Shown: in pieces, positions 40,752 through 49,721 of the stretch | Layout: the number at the start of each line of letters is the position of its first letter | How positions within the stretch are numbered: the first letter of the stretch is position 1 | NCBI GenBank assembly: GCA_900546925.1 | Contig: UREV01000003.1 | Span: 1-64,000, forward strand | Source of the DNA: an uncultured Bacteroides sp. | GTDB lineage: Bacteria > Bacteroidota > Bacteroidia > Bacteroidales > UBA932 | Length of the DNA: 64,000 nucleotides | Reading direction: 5' to 3' | Position numbers and translations under genes: made by a program | The notes under the pieces: model-generated | The model's input: only the letters and a program-made list of their open reading frames with translations | Database searches by the model: none | What the model was told of the DNA's origin: nothing

Positions 40752-42542
40752 ATGAAAATGAAAAGATATATCATATTTGCGGCATTGGCTACATTGGGAT
40801 TGTCTTCTTGTGATTCTGTTCTTGAAAGAACTCCGCAGTCACAGTTGGCACCTGAAAACTATTTCCGCACTGAAACGGATCTTCAACTCTTTTCTAATAC
40901 ATTCTACAACAACCTGCTTGACAAGGAAATGTTCGAGCATCAGAGTGATGAAATCACTCAGTTGGTAATGTCGAATGAGATGCGTGGCGGTACCACCAGA
41001 ACTGTTCCTAAGAGCGGTGGAGGCTGGAGTTGGGGAGACCTCAGAAAACTCAACACCATGCTTCAGTATATCAACAACTGCTCTGATGAGGCCGCTGTTA
41101 AAGAATATACCGGAGTTTGCCAGTTCTTCCGTGCCTACATCTACTTCGACAAAGTGAGGAGATTCGGAGACGTTCCATGGGTGGATGTCCAGCTCGGCTC
41201 ATCTGACGCAGCTCTCTATAATCCGCGTGATTCCAGAGAGTTCATCATGACCAAGATGATTGAAGATATCGATGGCGCCATCGAGAATCTGCCTACAGCA
41301 GTAAGTGTATACCGTGTGAACAAATGGACAGCACTTGCACTCAAGTCATCTTTCTGCCTTTTCGAAGGAACTTATAGAAAATACCATAATCTTACCCTCG
41401 AAGGCCATGACTATCAGTACTATCTGAACCTTGCTGCAGAAGCCGCAAAGCAGATCATTGACAGCGGCAAGTACAAACTTTATAATACTGGTAAGCCAGC
41501 GCAGGATTACCAGACTCTCTTTACGCAGGAAAATGCCGACAAGGGAGAGTACATGCTTGCAATCAATTTCGATTTCGGCCTGGAAATCTTCAATAACTCG
41601 ACAGCATACTCAATCCTTCAGACACAGGGCCGTCCAGGTATGACCAAGAAGATCGTCGACAGCTACCTTATGGCAGACGGAACACGTTTCACCGATCAGG
41701 CCGGCTGGCAGACAAAGCAGTTCGTAGAAGAGGTGACCGGAAGGGATCCTCGTCTCGCGCAGACCATCAGAACTACCGGATACCACAGAATAGGTCAGAC
41801 AAAAGTTCTTGCGCCGGATTTTGCTGCGTCTATCACTGGTTTCCAGCCTGTTAAATTCGTTATGGATCCTACCGCAGGTAACAACGGCGTAGACAGACCT
41901 GGCCGTTCTATCAATGACCTTCCTGTCATCAGATACGCAGAAGTTCTCCTGAACTATGCAGAGGCCAAGGCTGAGCTAGGAACCCTTACCCAGGAAGACC
42001 TTAATGTCTCTATCAACAAGATCCGCAAACGCGCAGGAATGCCTGACCTCAATATGGATGCTGCCAATGCCAACCCGGACTGGTACCTCGAGTCCAAAGA
42101 GTACGGTTATGCCAATGTCGACAAGGGCGCCAACAAAGGCGTTATCCTCGAGATTCGTCGTGAACGTACCATCGAGCTCGCTCAGGAAGGCTATATCCGT
42201 TGGTATGACCTCATGAGATGGAAGGAAGGCAATTGTGTAGACCAGGATATTCATGGAATGTATTTCCCTGGCCCTGGCTCATACGACCTTACAGGTGACG
42301 GTAAACCGGACGTTGTTCTTTATACCGACGCTAAACCTGAAGGTTCTGTAACTGCATACAAGATTGGAACTGATATTTACCTCAGTGATGGTGAAAGCGG
42401 TTATGTAAATCCTCATAGAGATACACAGAGAACTAAATTCAATGAGGAGAGAGACTATCTCTATCCGATTCCTATCAATGACCGTTCTCTCAACAACAAT
42501 CTCGCTCAGAACCCAGGATGGGATGATGGTCTTGATTTTTAA
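40752..42542 (+). CDS. SusD/RagB-family nutrient-binding lipoprotein (PUL 1)
   Basis: The 596-residue lipoprotein has its lipobox in GLSSCDS (Cys at about residue 20). The SusD opening LERTPQSQLAPENYF is followed by TPR-like helices (FFRAYIYFDKVRRFGDVPWVD) and the C-terminal VIRYAEVLLNYAEAKAELG, EIRRERTIELAQEGYIRWYDLMRWKEG and YLYPIPINDRSLN-type segments. SusD caps the SusC channel and captures ligand. No starch-specific features are visible. It follows SusC immediately. Confidence 0.95.
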   Translation: MKMKRYIIFAALATLGLSSCDSVLERTPQSQLAPENYFRTETDLQLFSNTFYNNLLDKEMFEHQSDEITQLVMSNEMRGGTTRTVPKSGGGWSWGDLRKLNTMLQYINNCSDEAAVKEYTGVCQFFRAYIYFDKVRRFGDVPWVDVQLGSSDAALYNPRDSREFIMTKMIEDIDGAIENLPTAVSVYRVNKWTALALKSSFCLFEGTYRKYHNLTLEGHDYQYYLNLAAEAAKQIIDSGKYKLYNTGKPAQDYQTLFTQENADKGEYMLAINFDFGLEIFNNSTAYSILQTQGRPGMTKKIVDSYLMADGTRFTDQAGWQTKQFVEEVTGRDPRLAQTIRTTGYHRIGQTKVLAPDFAASITGFQPVKFVMDPTAGNNGVDRPGRSINDLPVIRYAEVLLNYAEAKAELGTLTQEDLNVSINKIRKRAGMPDLNMDAANANPDWYLESKEYGYANVDKGANKGVILEIRRERTIELAQEGYIRWYDLMRWKEGNCVDQDIHGMYFPGPGSYDLTGDGKPDVVLYTDAKPEGSVTAYKIGTDIYLSDGESGYVNPHRDTQRTKFNEERDYLYPIPINDRSLNNNLAQNPGWDDGLDF

Positions 42543-42566
42543 TGAACCAACTAATTCGAAACTAAT

Positions 42567-44747
42567 ATGAATTTTATAAGAAAATCATATCTGGCGGCTT
42601 TCTCACTTCTCGCAATGGCAGGTGTTTTCACCGGTTGCGAGGAAACGGAGAATGTGGCAAAAGCAGTGATGGCAAGTGCCAACTCACTCTCTTTCCCTGG
42701 TGAAGAAGCTACAGAACAGATTATTACTGTTTATTCTGATGCAGAATGGACAGCAGATGTTCCGGAGTGGGTTTCCATCGAACCTACCACAGGTTCCGGG
42801 ACTACTGATGTTACAGTTTCCGTAGGTGCCAATATGCGTGATGGTGCTCTCGACAATCCGAGAACAGCAGAACTCGTGTTCCACGGAAAAACTCTCAAGA
42901 GCCGCGCTACTGTGCTTGTAAAGCAGGCCGGTGACAAGTTCCGTGATGTGAATGAAATGACGGTTTCTGATGCTGTTTCTTCAGAGGATGGCACTGTCGT
43001 CATTATTAAAGATGCGCAGGTTTCAGCTCTTACATCCAAAGGATTTGTTGTTGCCAATGAATCTTCAGCATTGTACGTTCTTTCATCTGAGGCAGTCGCT
43101 GTCGGAGACCATCTGGAACTCTACGGAAGCAAAGGAAGTGAGAGCAAGCTTCCTGCATTGACTGTTGTCGATAAAGTGGTTGTAAAATCTAACACTGCAT
43201 TTACTTATCCTGAAGCTAAGGATATTACTTCCGGTATCGATAAATACGATGCTACTTCAAGAGAATTTGTGAAGGTAGAAGGATTCCTTAAAGGTTCTAC
43301 TCTCACAGTAGAAGGCGCAGAGGTGAACAAAATCAATGTTATCGATCCTCACTCAAGTTTGAAGCTCGCATCTGTAAATAGCCATAATGTAGTTCTTTAT
43401 GGTTACTTTGCAGGCCTTGCATCTCCTTATGTAAACCTGATTGTTTGCAAATATGATGACAAAGGTGCTGCTGCCGGTACAGGTTCATTGCCAGTAGAGT
43501 GGTACATCGGTGCTAAAGGAGATAATAACATTAATTTTGCAGAGACCTTCCCTAAATCAGGAACTATCGCTGCTACCAAGAATGAGGGCGAGATCAAATA
43601 TGTTTACGATTTGACAGACAATAATGCCAACAACAAGTTTAAACTTGACGTAGAGTCTGGTAACCCTCGTTGTACTGGTCCATGGCCTGGTGATTACTGG
43701 GATTTCGCCACTAACGCATCTGCAAAGGCAGGCGAGACTGTTGAGATTTCTTTTGAGACCAGAACATCTGCTACCGGTCATAAGTACTGGAGACTTGAAT
43801 ATCTCGATGGTACTGAGTGGAAAGTGGCAGGAACTGCACTCAAGACTTCTGAGCCTGGTTCCGAGATTGTCTACACCCATATTATGAATGCGGATGGTAA
43901 GACCAATGTCTTTGTCGATACGAAGGTTACATACGAGAACGCTACATCGATGATTGAATTCCGTTTCGTATGTGCTGCCAACTGGCAGGCTAAGGGTGGT
44001 GCTCTTGGTGCAAGAAACGGAGGTTCAGCTCGTCTTACCGTAACTGATCCTGCTGATCCTTCTAGGCAGCCTACTATCAAGAAGGTATCAGGAGGCGATA
44101 GTGGAAGCGGAAGCACCGTCATATTTGAGGATGATTTCAGTTGGGTAGATCCTATCGTGTCTGCTTACAATACTGCCGTTCCTGACAAGCCTATCGGAGA
44201 TACAGTTGGAGATAAAAACAAAGATGCACAGTCACCTAACGTGTATGGAGATGCACTGAAAGATGCTTTCTTTAAACTTTTCGATGAGAAAGGTTATGAA
44301 GATATGTGTCCAAGCGAGAAGGTGATCTATCTTCAGCCTGGTTATCTGAAATTCGGTAGAACCAAGGGACACAATACCTCGATCCGTCTTCCTAAACTGA
44401 ATCTCGATGCGGCATCAGACATAAATGTTGAGTTTGATTTTGCTGCTATGATTCAGGGAGATGGAACAGTGGATGATGTGAAACTTGTCGTTGTCGTAGA
44501 AGGCGATGGTGAGTTTGCCAACGGAACTAAATACAGTGATTTGATTACTCAGGCGCAGGGTTCCGGGGATATCTTCTGGACTCATGCCAAGACTACAGTC
44601 AAGGGTGCGACAGCCAATACCAGACTCGTAATCGTCATGTATCGTGTGCTCGAAGGATATGAAACCGCAGCCTATACCGGCAACTATAAATACAATGTAT
44701 CCGGTGCAGGACGTTTCTTCCTCGACAACATCAAGATTTCCAAGTAA
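42567..44747 (+). CDS. BACON-domain surface lipoprotein (PUL 1, SusE position)
   Basis: The 726-residue lipoprotein (GVFTGC, Cys at about residue 24) starts with a BACON domain (about 35-125: ITVYSDAEWTADVPEWVSIEPTTGSGTTDVTVSV, ending LVKQAG). An OB-like domain (about 130-290, with FVVANESSALYVLS) follows. Two beta-sandwich regions of carbohydrate-binding type come next, one around KYWRLEYLDGTEWK and one at the C terminus with FEDDFSWVDP and RFFLDNIKISK. It occupies the SusE/F position after susD and probably binds glycan at the surface. The ligand is not readable from sequence. A terminator follows it. Confidence 0.8.
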   Translation: MNFIRKSYLAAFSLLAMAGVFTGCEETENVAKAVMASANSLSFPGEEATEQIITVYSDAEWTADVPEWVSIEPTTGSGTTDVTVSVGANMRDGALDNPRTAELVFHGKTLKSRATVLVKQAGDKFRDVNEMTVSDAVSSEDGTVVIIKDAQVSALTSKGFVVANESSALYVLSSEAVAVGDHLELYGSKGSESKLPALTVVDKVVVKSNTAFTYPEAKDITSGIDKYDATSREFVKVEGFLKGSTLTVEGAEVNKINVIDPHSSLKLASVNSHNVVLYGYFAGLASPYVNLIVCKYDDKGAAAGTGSLPVEWYIGAKGDNNINFAETFPKSGTIAATKNEGEIKYVYDLTDNNANNKFKLDVESGNPRCTGPWPGDYWDFATNASAKAGETVEISFETRTSATGHKYWRLEYLDGTEWKVAGTALKTSEPGSEIVYTHIMNADGKTNVFVDTKVTYENATSMIEFRFVCAANWQAKGGALGARNGGSARLTVTDPADPSRQPTIKKVSGGDSGSGSTVIFEDDFSWVDPIVSAYNTAVPDKPIGDTVGDKNKDAQSPNVYGDALKDAFFKLFDEKGYEDMCPSEKVIYLQPGYLKFGRTKGHNTSIRLPKLNLDAASDINVEFDFAAMIQGDGTVDDVKLVVVVEGDGEFANGTKYSDLITQAQGSGDIFWTHAKTTVKGATANTRLVIVMYRVLEGYETAAYTGNYKYNVSGAGRFFLDNIKISK

Positions 44748-44774
44748 ATCTTAACTTACACACATAACTTTTTG

Positions 44775-44808
44775 GGGCGCAGACTGACGAGGTCTGCGCC
44801 CTTCTTTA
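44775..44808 (+). terminator. Terminator of PUL 1
   Basis: GGGCGCAGAC (44775-44784) pairs perfectly with GTCTGCGCCC (44792-44801), followed by TTCTTT. Confidence 0.9.
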
Positions 44809-44889
44809 ATTTCTGCTGCACGAGCATGTTATAAGTAAGTCTCCGCAAGTTTTATCTCTCACTCTGAAATCTTTTCATGATATTATGCG

Positions 44890-44897
44890 TATATTTG
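44890..44897 (+). promoter_or_regulatory. -7 box of the AAA-ATPase-like gene
   Basis: TATATTTG, 50 bp upstream of the start codon. A -33 element is not clear. Confidence 0.45.
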
Positions 44898-44947
44898 TGT
44901 ATAATGGACTGCTCGCAATACATGTAGACCGCAAAATTCAGTAGATT

Positions 44948-46492
44948 ATGATATACCCGATAGGAATACAAAACTTTGAGAAAATCAGAACGGAGGATTT
45001 TCTTTATGTGGACAAGACAGCGGAAATATATAAATTGGCCAAAGATGGCCGTTATTATTTCCTGAGCCGCCCTCGTAGATTCGGCAAGAGTCTTCTTGTC
45101 TCCACGATGGAAGCCTATTTCTCAGGTAGAAAAGAGCTCTTCTCGGGTCTTGCCATTGAGAAACTGGAGACCGAGTGGAAACAACATCCGGTACTGCATT
45201 TGGACCTTAGCGGTGTGTCATATACTGATGAGTCTGTTCTGGAAAGAGTCCTTTCTGATAAACTTGCCAAGTGGGAGGCATTATATGGAGCAGTAAATAC
45301 AAGTGATATTTTAGGGCTCCGTTTTAAAGAAGTTATCGAGGCTGCGTATAATAAGACCGGTAACCAGGTAGCTATTCTCATTGACGAATACGATAAACCC
45401 ATTATTGACAATCTCGGAAATGAACCGATGCTATCACGTCTCAGATCTACACTCCAAGGTTTTTATAGCGTTATGAAATCGATGGATGCAAGAATTCGTT
45501 TCGGTTTCCTGACAGGTGTAACCAAGATTGGGAAAATGAGCGTATTCAGTGGACTTAACAATCTGAATGACATTTCGATGATTCCGGACTATGTGGATAT
45601 CTGCGGTATTTCAGAAACTGAACTTCATGAATATTTCGATGAAAGCATATCGGAGTTGTCATCTGCAAATGAAATGAGCAAGGAGGAGTGTTATGTAAAA
45701 CTCAAGTCCATGTATGACGGCTACCACTTCTGTGAAGATTCTATCGGTATCTATAACCCGTTCAGTTTGCTGAATACATTCCAGAATAAAAAATTCCGTG
45801 AATATTGGTTCGAAACCGGAACTCCAGGATTTCTTGTAGAAGTAATGCGTAAGACAAGTTTTGATGTGACTACGCTTGAAAATCAGACTGTTGACTCGAC
45901 CCTTATGTCGAACGCAGATGCCATTTTTGAGAATCCTGTCCCGTACCTTTTCCAGAGCGGTTATCTGACCATAACCGGCTACAACGATATGTTCCGCCTT
46001 TATCAGTTAGGCTTTCCAAATCAAGAGGTAAAGAATGGTTTCCTAAATTGCTTGCTGAAGTATTACGTTCCGATGTCGCCAGATATGTCAGGAACTACAT
46101 TGATTTATCAGCTATGGCATAGCATAACCGAAGGTAACCCGAAATCGTTTATGCAAATACTCTCGTCGTTGTTTGCCAATACCAGTTACCAGATCCAAGG
46201 CGAGACTGAGAAGGACTTCCAGTATGCCATGTACATAATCTCTGCTCTTCTTGGCGAATATGTCCAGGTCGAACGTGCTACCAGCAATGGCCGTATCGAT
46301 CTGATAATCCAGACTAAAGAGTTTATCTATATCTTTGAGTTGAAGGTCAATGCTGATGCTGACGTTGCGCTGAGGCAGATAGATGAAAAGGGCTATGCCC
46401 GACCATTTGAAGGTGATTCGAGGAAACTTTTCAAGATCGGTGTTGACTTCTCGACTGCCACGCGTAGAATCGAAGACTGGAAAATAGTATGA
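44948..46492 (+). CDS. AAA-ATPase-like protein with a C-terminal PD-(D/E)XK nuclease-like domain
   Basis: The 514-residue protein belongs to the family often expanded in Bacteroidota. It begins PIGIQNFEKIRTEDFLYVDKT, with a P-loop variant RPRRFGKSLLV near residue 42 and a Walker B-like ILIDEYDKPI near 145. Its C-terminal domain has GRIDLIIQTKEFIYIFELKVNADADVALRQID (about 460-490), the D...ExK pattern of PD-(D/E)XK nucleases. The biological role is unsettled; mobile or defence-like roles have been suggested. It overlaps the next gene by 4 bp (ATGA). Its composition is like its PUL neighbours. Confidence 0.88.
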   Translation: MIYPIGIQNFEKIRTEDFLYVDKTAEIYKLAKDGRYYFLSRPRRFGKSLLVSTMEAYFSGRKELFSGLAIEKLETEWKQHPVLHLDLSGVSYTDESVLERVLSDKLAKWEALYGAVNTSDILGLRFKEVIEAAYNKTGNQVAILIDEYDKPIIDNLGNEPMLSRLRSTLQGFYSVMKSMDARIRFGFLTGVTKIGKMSVFSGLNNLNDISMIPDYVDICGISETELHEYFDESISELSSANEMSKEECYVKLKSMYDGYHFCEDSIGIYNPFSLLNTFQNKKFREYWFETGTPGFLVEVMRKTSFDVTTLENQTVDSTLMSNADAIFENPVPYLFQSGYLTITGYNDMFRLYQLGFPNQEVKNGFLNCLLKYYVPMSPDMSGTTLIYQLWHSITEGNPKSFMQILSSLFANTSYQIQGETEKDFQYAMYIISALLGEYVQVERATSNGRIDLIIQTKEFIYIFELKVNADADVALRQIDEKGYARPFEGDSRKLFKIGVDFSTATRRIEDWKIV

Positions 46493-47880
46493 CAAAGAGC
46501 TTGACAGAAAGTTTTCGCGAGTTTGTGCTGGAGCATGAGGGGGATGATCCGTCCAGGCTCATGCTGAGCCGCGGGCGGTGGCCTGAGGTCGATGTCAATG
46601 CTGCCGTGACGGCGATCGAGTGTCGTCGTAAGATTCGTACCAAGCTGCCGGAATGGTATGCGGAACCGGGAATTATTTTCCCTGACAGAATCTGTGCGGA
46701 ACAGTCAAGCTCTTCAGAAACAGCGAGTTATAAAGCATCAGTAGCCTCGCGAATCATTCGTGAGACACTCGCGGATAAATACGCAGACATCTCTACGGAA
46801 TCTGATGAATTACACTCGGACGTAATACGAGGCCGCATCACCGACCTGACAGGAGGTCTCGGCGTAGACAGCCTGGCTTTCTCACGCGTCGCCAAGAACG
46901 TCCTATATAACGAAATGAACCCCGAGCGCGCAGCCGCCGCGAAACATAACTTCGCCCTCCTCGGCGCCGCTAATATCGACGTCATAAGTCATTGTGTACA
47001 ACCGCGAAAAGGTTTGGCAGACGATTTCTGGGATACTCTGACGACATTCCGCCCTGACCTGATCTACATGGACCCGGCCCGACGCTCCATCACCGGAAAC
47101 AAAGTCTTCCTCCTCGAAGATTGCAGCCCCGACGTCCTCACCCTGCTCAGCGACCTGTTCCGCATCTCAGTCAACCTCCTCCTGAAACTCTCACCGATGG
47201 CCGACATCTCCATGCTCATCACTCGCTTGCGCGAACATCAGGGCTATGTGCATGAAATCCATGTAGTTGCGGCCGTGGGGGAGTGCAAGGAACTGCTGCT
47301 CTGGGTGCGCCCAGAACCATGCAGCCGACCTCGCCTGTTCATAAACGAAAACGGCCACATCATCGAAGCCGACGAAACTTCCTGCGACGCGACCCCGAAA
47401 TTCCTGCACCAGGACCAACTGCCGACCATGACCAGCCTCTTCGAGCCCGGAAAAGCCCTCGCCAAAGCCGGTTTGTTCCAGGCCGTCGCCTCTTTGTTTA
47501 AGGTCAATGCCTATAAGGCAGGGCGTTCCACGCATTTGTATTTCAGTCCGGAAGACCTGAATTTGGACAGCACACCCAGCGGGGAAGGGTGTAAAGGAAA
47601 TGGTTTTCGAGAAGCCCTTGGCAGCATTGACCCGAACCTTAGAAATTTTGGAAAAATTTTCAAAATTCTGGAGGTAGGTCCTCTCAACAAACAGACTATC
47701 AGGGACTTTGGGCGGAAGTATCCGAAGGCTGAGGTCTCGGCACGAAACATCCCGATGACGAGCGACGAACTCCGCAAGAAACTGAAGGTCGCATCCGGCG
47801 GGGATATTCACATTTTCGGCATCCGCGTGGATTTCGAGAACGCAACGACCGCCACTTACCTCATCGCAACTCAGAGATAA
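46489..47880 (+). CDS. THUMP-like class I SAM-dependent methyltransferase
   Basis: The 463-residue protein has a helical N-terminal region, then a Rossmann methyltransferase core (about 115-260) with DLTGGLGVDSLAFSRVA for SAM binding, YNEMNPERAAAAKHNF, and LIYMDPARR as the DPAR catalytic-type motif. A ferredoxin-like domain (about 270-340) and a C-terminal THUMP-like segment follow, a layout I associate with the PG_1098 family. It probably modifies RNA; the target is unknown. Its middle third uses many C-ending codons (CTC, GCC, ATC), unlike the adjacent PUL genes. Translation is coupled to the upstream AAA gene by a 4-bp overlap. Confidence 0.82.
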   Translation: MTKSLTESFREFVLEHEGDDPSRLMLSRGRWPEVDVNAAVTAIECRRKIRTKLPEWYAEPGIIFPDRICAEQSSSSETASYKASVASRIIRETLADKYADISTESDELHSDVIRGRITDLTGGLGVDSLAFSRVAKNVLYNEMNPERAAAAKHNFALLGAANIDVISHCVQPRKGLADDFWDTLTTFRPDLIYMDPARRSITGNKVFLLEDCSPDVLTLLSDLFRISVNLLLKLSPMADISMLITRLREHQGYVHEIHVVAAVGECKELLLWVRPEPCSRPRLFINENGHIIEADETSCDATPKFLHQDQLPTMTSLFEPGKALAKAGLFQAVASLFKVNAYKAGRSTHLYFSPEDLNLDSTPSGEGCKGNGFREALGSIDPNLRNFGKIFKILEVGPLNKQTIRDFGRKYPKAEVSARNIPMTSDELRKKLKVASGGDIHIFGIRVDFENATTATYLIATQR

Positions 47881-47916
47881 AAAAACGGAATAGAGTCCGA
47901 AAACCCTATTCCGTTG
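47880..47916 (-). terminator. Terminator of PUL 2 / phosphosugar mutase
   Basis: AACGGAATAG and CTATTCCGTT pair, and the minus strand ends in a run of seven T. It serves the minus-strand operon and separates it from the convergent methyltransferase gene. Confidence 0.88.
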
Positions 47917-47945
47917 ATTGTGACTACTGGCAGAAACCAGTATAA

Positions 47946-49643
47946 CTATTTGATAAACTGCTCTTTCAGACGTTCGATTTTAGCATCGGCATCGTCACCC
48001 TTCGCTCCGAAATAGAACTTGATCTTAGGCTCTGTGCCTGAAGGACGTACTGAAACCACGTCTCCGGCCTCGTCGAAGAACTGGAGAACATTGGATGAAG
48101 GAAGTCCGGTCTCATCAGTCTTCAGATAATCCACGACCTTAGTAACAGGAGAACCGATAAGTTCCTTAGGAGGGTTCTGGCGCATGTCTGCCATGATCTT
48201 CTGAATCTCCTCAGCTCCGCTCTTGCCCTTACGGACGAGTGAAGTCAGACCTTCTTTCCTGTAACCGAACTTCTTGTAAATATTCTGCATAAGCTGGTAC
48301 AGCGTAAGCCCCTGATCTGCAGCCCATGCTGCACATTCAGCCACCATAGAGCATGCGATCTGCGCATCCTTGTCACGGACGTACTGGCCTACGTTGAAAC
48401 CATAACTCTCTTCGCCGCCGCAGATAAACTCGCCGTGAGCCTCGTTGCGCTTAACCACCTCAGCGATATACTTGAATCCGGTAAGTACATTGTAAATCTT
48501 CACGCCGAAACTCTTTGCGATCTCCGCGATAAGTTCAGTCGTCACGATCGTCTTCACTACATAAGTTTCAGGGGTAAGCTTTCCAAGCTCCTTCCAGCGG
48601 GTGAGAATATAATATGTAAGCATCGCGCCCGTCTGGTTACCGTTGAACTGAACCATTTTGCCGTCATTGTCACGAACGGCGATACCCATGCGGTCAGCAT
48701 CAGGGTCGGTAGCGAGAACGATATCAGCGCCCTCACGGTCAGCGACTTCTAGAGCCATCTTCATGGCAGCAGGCTCCTCAGGGTTAGGAGAAGCTACAGT
48801 AGGGAAATTACCGTCGCTCACGTCCTGCTCAGGAACATGGATAACATTCTTGAATCCCAGACGATGCAGACATTCTGGTACGAGCCTTACGCCGCAGCCG
48901 TGAAGCGGAGTGTAGACGAACTTCAGTTCAGGATGACGCCCGCAAGCCTCAGGTGTAAGCATAAGTGAAAGAATATCATGAAGATACTTCTCATCCACGT
49001 CCTTGCCCATGAGCTCGATTTCTCCGCACTCTTCCTTGGCCTCGAAACGGACCTGTGCAGGATCGGAAATCTTGGCAACCTCAGCTACGATATCCTTATC
49101 GACCGGAGATGTAATCTGCGCACCGTCAGACCAGAACACCTTGTAACCATTGTATTCCTTAGGGTTATGCGAAGCGGTCACCATCACGCCGGCGATAGCC
49201 CTTTTCTCTCTGATGGAATAACTTAACTCAGGTGTAGGACGGATATTGTCGAACAAGAAAACGTGCATGCCGTTAGCTGACATCACATCGGCAGTAATCT
49301 TCGCGAAAAGCTTGCTGTTGTTACGGCTGTCAAAAGAGATGCAGACGCGCACATCCTCCGGATTTATAGGGTCACCGAAAGCATCCTTGCACTCGGCTGC
49401 GTGAGCCTTTATGTAGTTTGCAAGGCCCTGTGTGGCCATTCCGACAGTATATTTGTTCATTCTGTTCGTGCCTACGCCCATGATTCCGCGCAGACCGCCG
49501 GTACCGAATTCGAGGTTTCTGTAGAACGCATCCTCGAAACCCGCAGGATCGCTGTTTCTCAGTTCAATGATTTTACTTTTGGTCTCCGGATCGAAGTCTC
49601 CATCCAGCCAACTCTGAGCTACTTCTCTAAAATCTGTTGCCAT
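47946..49643 (-). CDS. Phospho-sugar mutase (phosphoglucomutase/phosphomannomutase)
   Basis: The 565-residue alpha-D-phosphohexomutase interconverts sugar 1- and 6-phosphates through a phosphoserine. VTASHNPKEYNGYKVFW holds the phosphoserine, DPDADRMGIAV is the metal loop, GGEESYGF is the sugar-specificity loop and RPSGTEPKIKFYFG is the phosphate-binding loop. The length fits the PgmB/PgcA-like bacterial group. It is downstream of the starch PUL on the same strand; glucose 1- or 6-phosphate handling fits that setting. Its own -7 box TATTTTTG (complement of 49703-49710) suggests it can also be expressed separately. Confidence 0.93.
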   Translation of the reverse strand: MATDFREVAQSWLDGDFDPETKSKIIELRNSDPAGFEDAFYRNLEFGTGGLRGIMGVGTNRMNKYTVGMATQGLANYIKAHAAECKDAFGDPINPEDVRVCISFDSRNNSKLFAKITADVMSANGMHVFLFDNIRPTPELSYSIREKRAIAGVMVTASHNPKEYNGYKVFWSDGAQITSPVDKDIVAEVAKISDPAQVRFEAKEECGEIELMGKDVDEKYLHDILSLMLTPEACGRHPELKFVYTPLHGCGVRLVPECLHRLGFKNVIHVPEQDVSDGNFPTVASPNPEEPAAMKMALEVADREGADIVLATDPDADRMGIAVRDNDGKMVQFNGNQTGAMLTYYILTRWKELGKLTPETYVVKTIVTTELIAEIAKSFGVKIYNVLTGFKYIAEVVKRNEAHGEFICGGEESYGFNVGQYVRDKDAQIACSMVAECAAWAADQGLTLYQLMQNIYKKFGYRKEGLTSLVRKGKSGAEEIQKIMADMRQNPPKELIGSPVTKVVDYLKTDETGLPSSNVLQFFDEAGDVVSVRPSGTEPKIKFYFGAKGDDADAKIERLKEQFIK

Positions 49644-49663
49644 AGTTTATTAATTTTAATGCC

Positions 49664-49710
49664 AATGCTGCCTTGCCGCGGTAGCAGCACAGCAGCATTA
49701 TGCAAAAATA
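49664..49710 (-). promoter_or_regulatory. -7 box and leader inverted repeat of the phosphosugar mutase gene
   Basis: TATTTTTG on the minus strand (complement of 49703-49710) is followed by a leader containing the 8-bp inverted repeat AATGCTGC (49664-49671) / GCAGCATT (49692-49699). The left arm also resembles the repeated GTCAATGCTGCC 12-mer with one mismatch. Confidence 0.35.
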
Positions 49711-49721
49711 ACAAAATATTT

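Noticed and set aside
44948..46492. A transposase or restriction enzyme
   Set aside because: The protein has the full AAA-ATPase-like plus PD-(D/E)XK layout of a common chromosomal Bacteroidota family. There are no terminal inverted repeats and no methyltransferase partner of restriction type.
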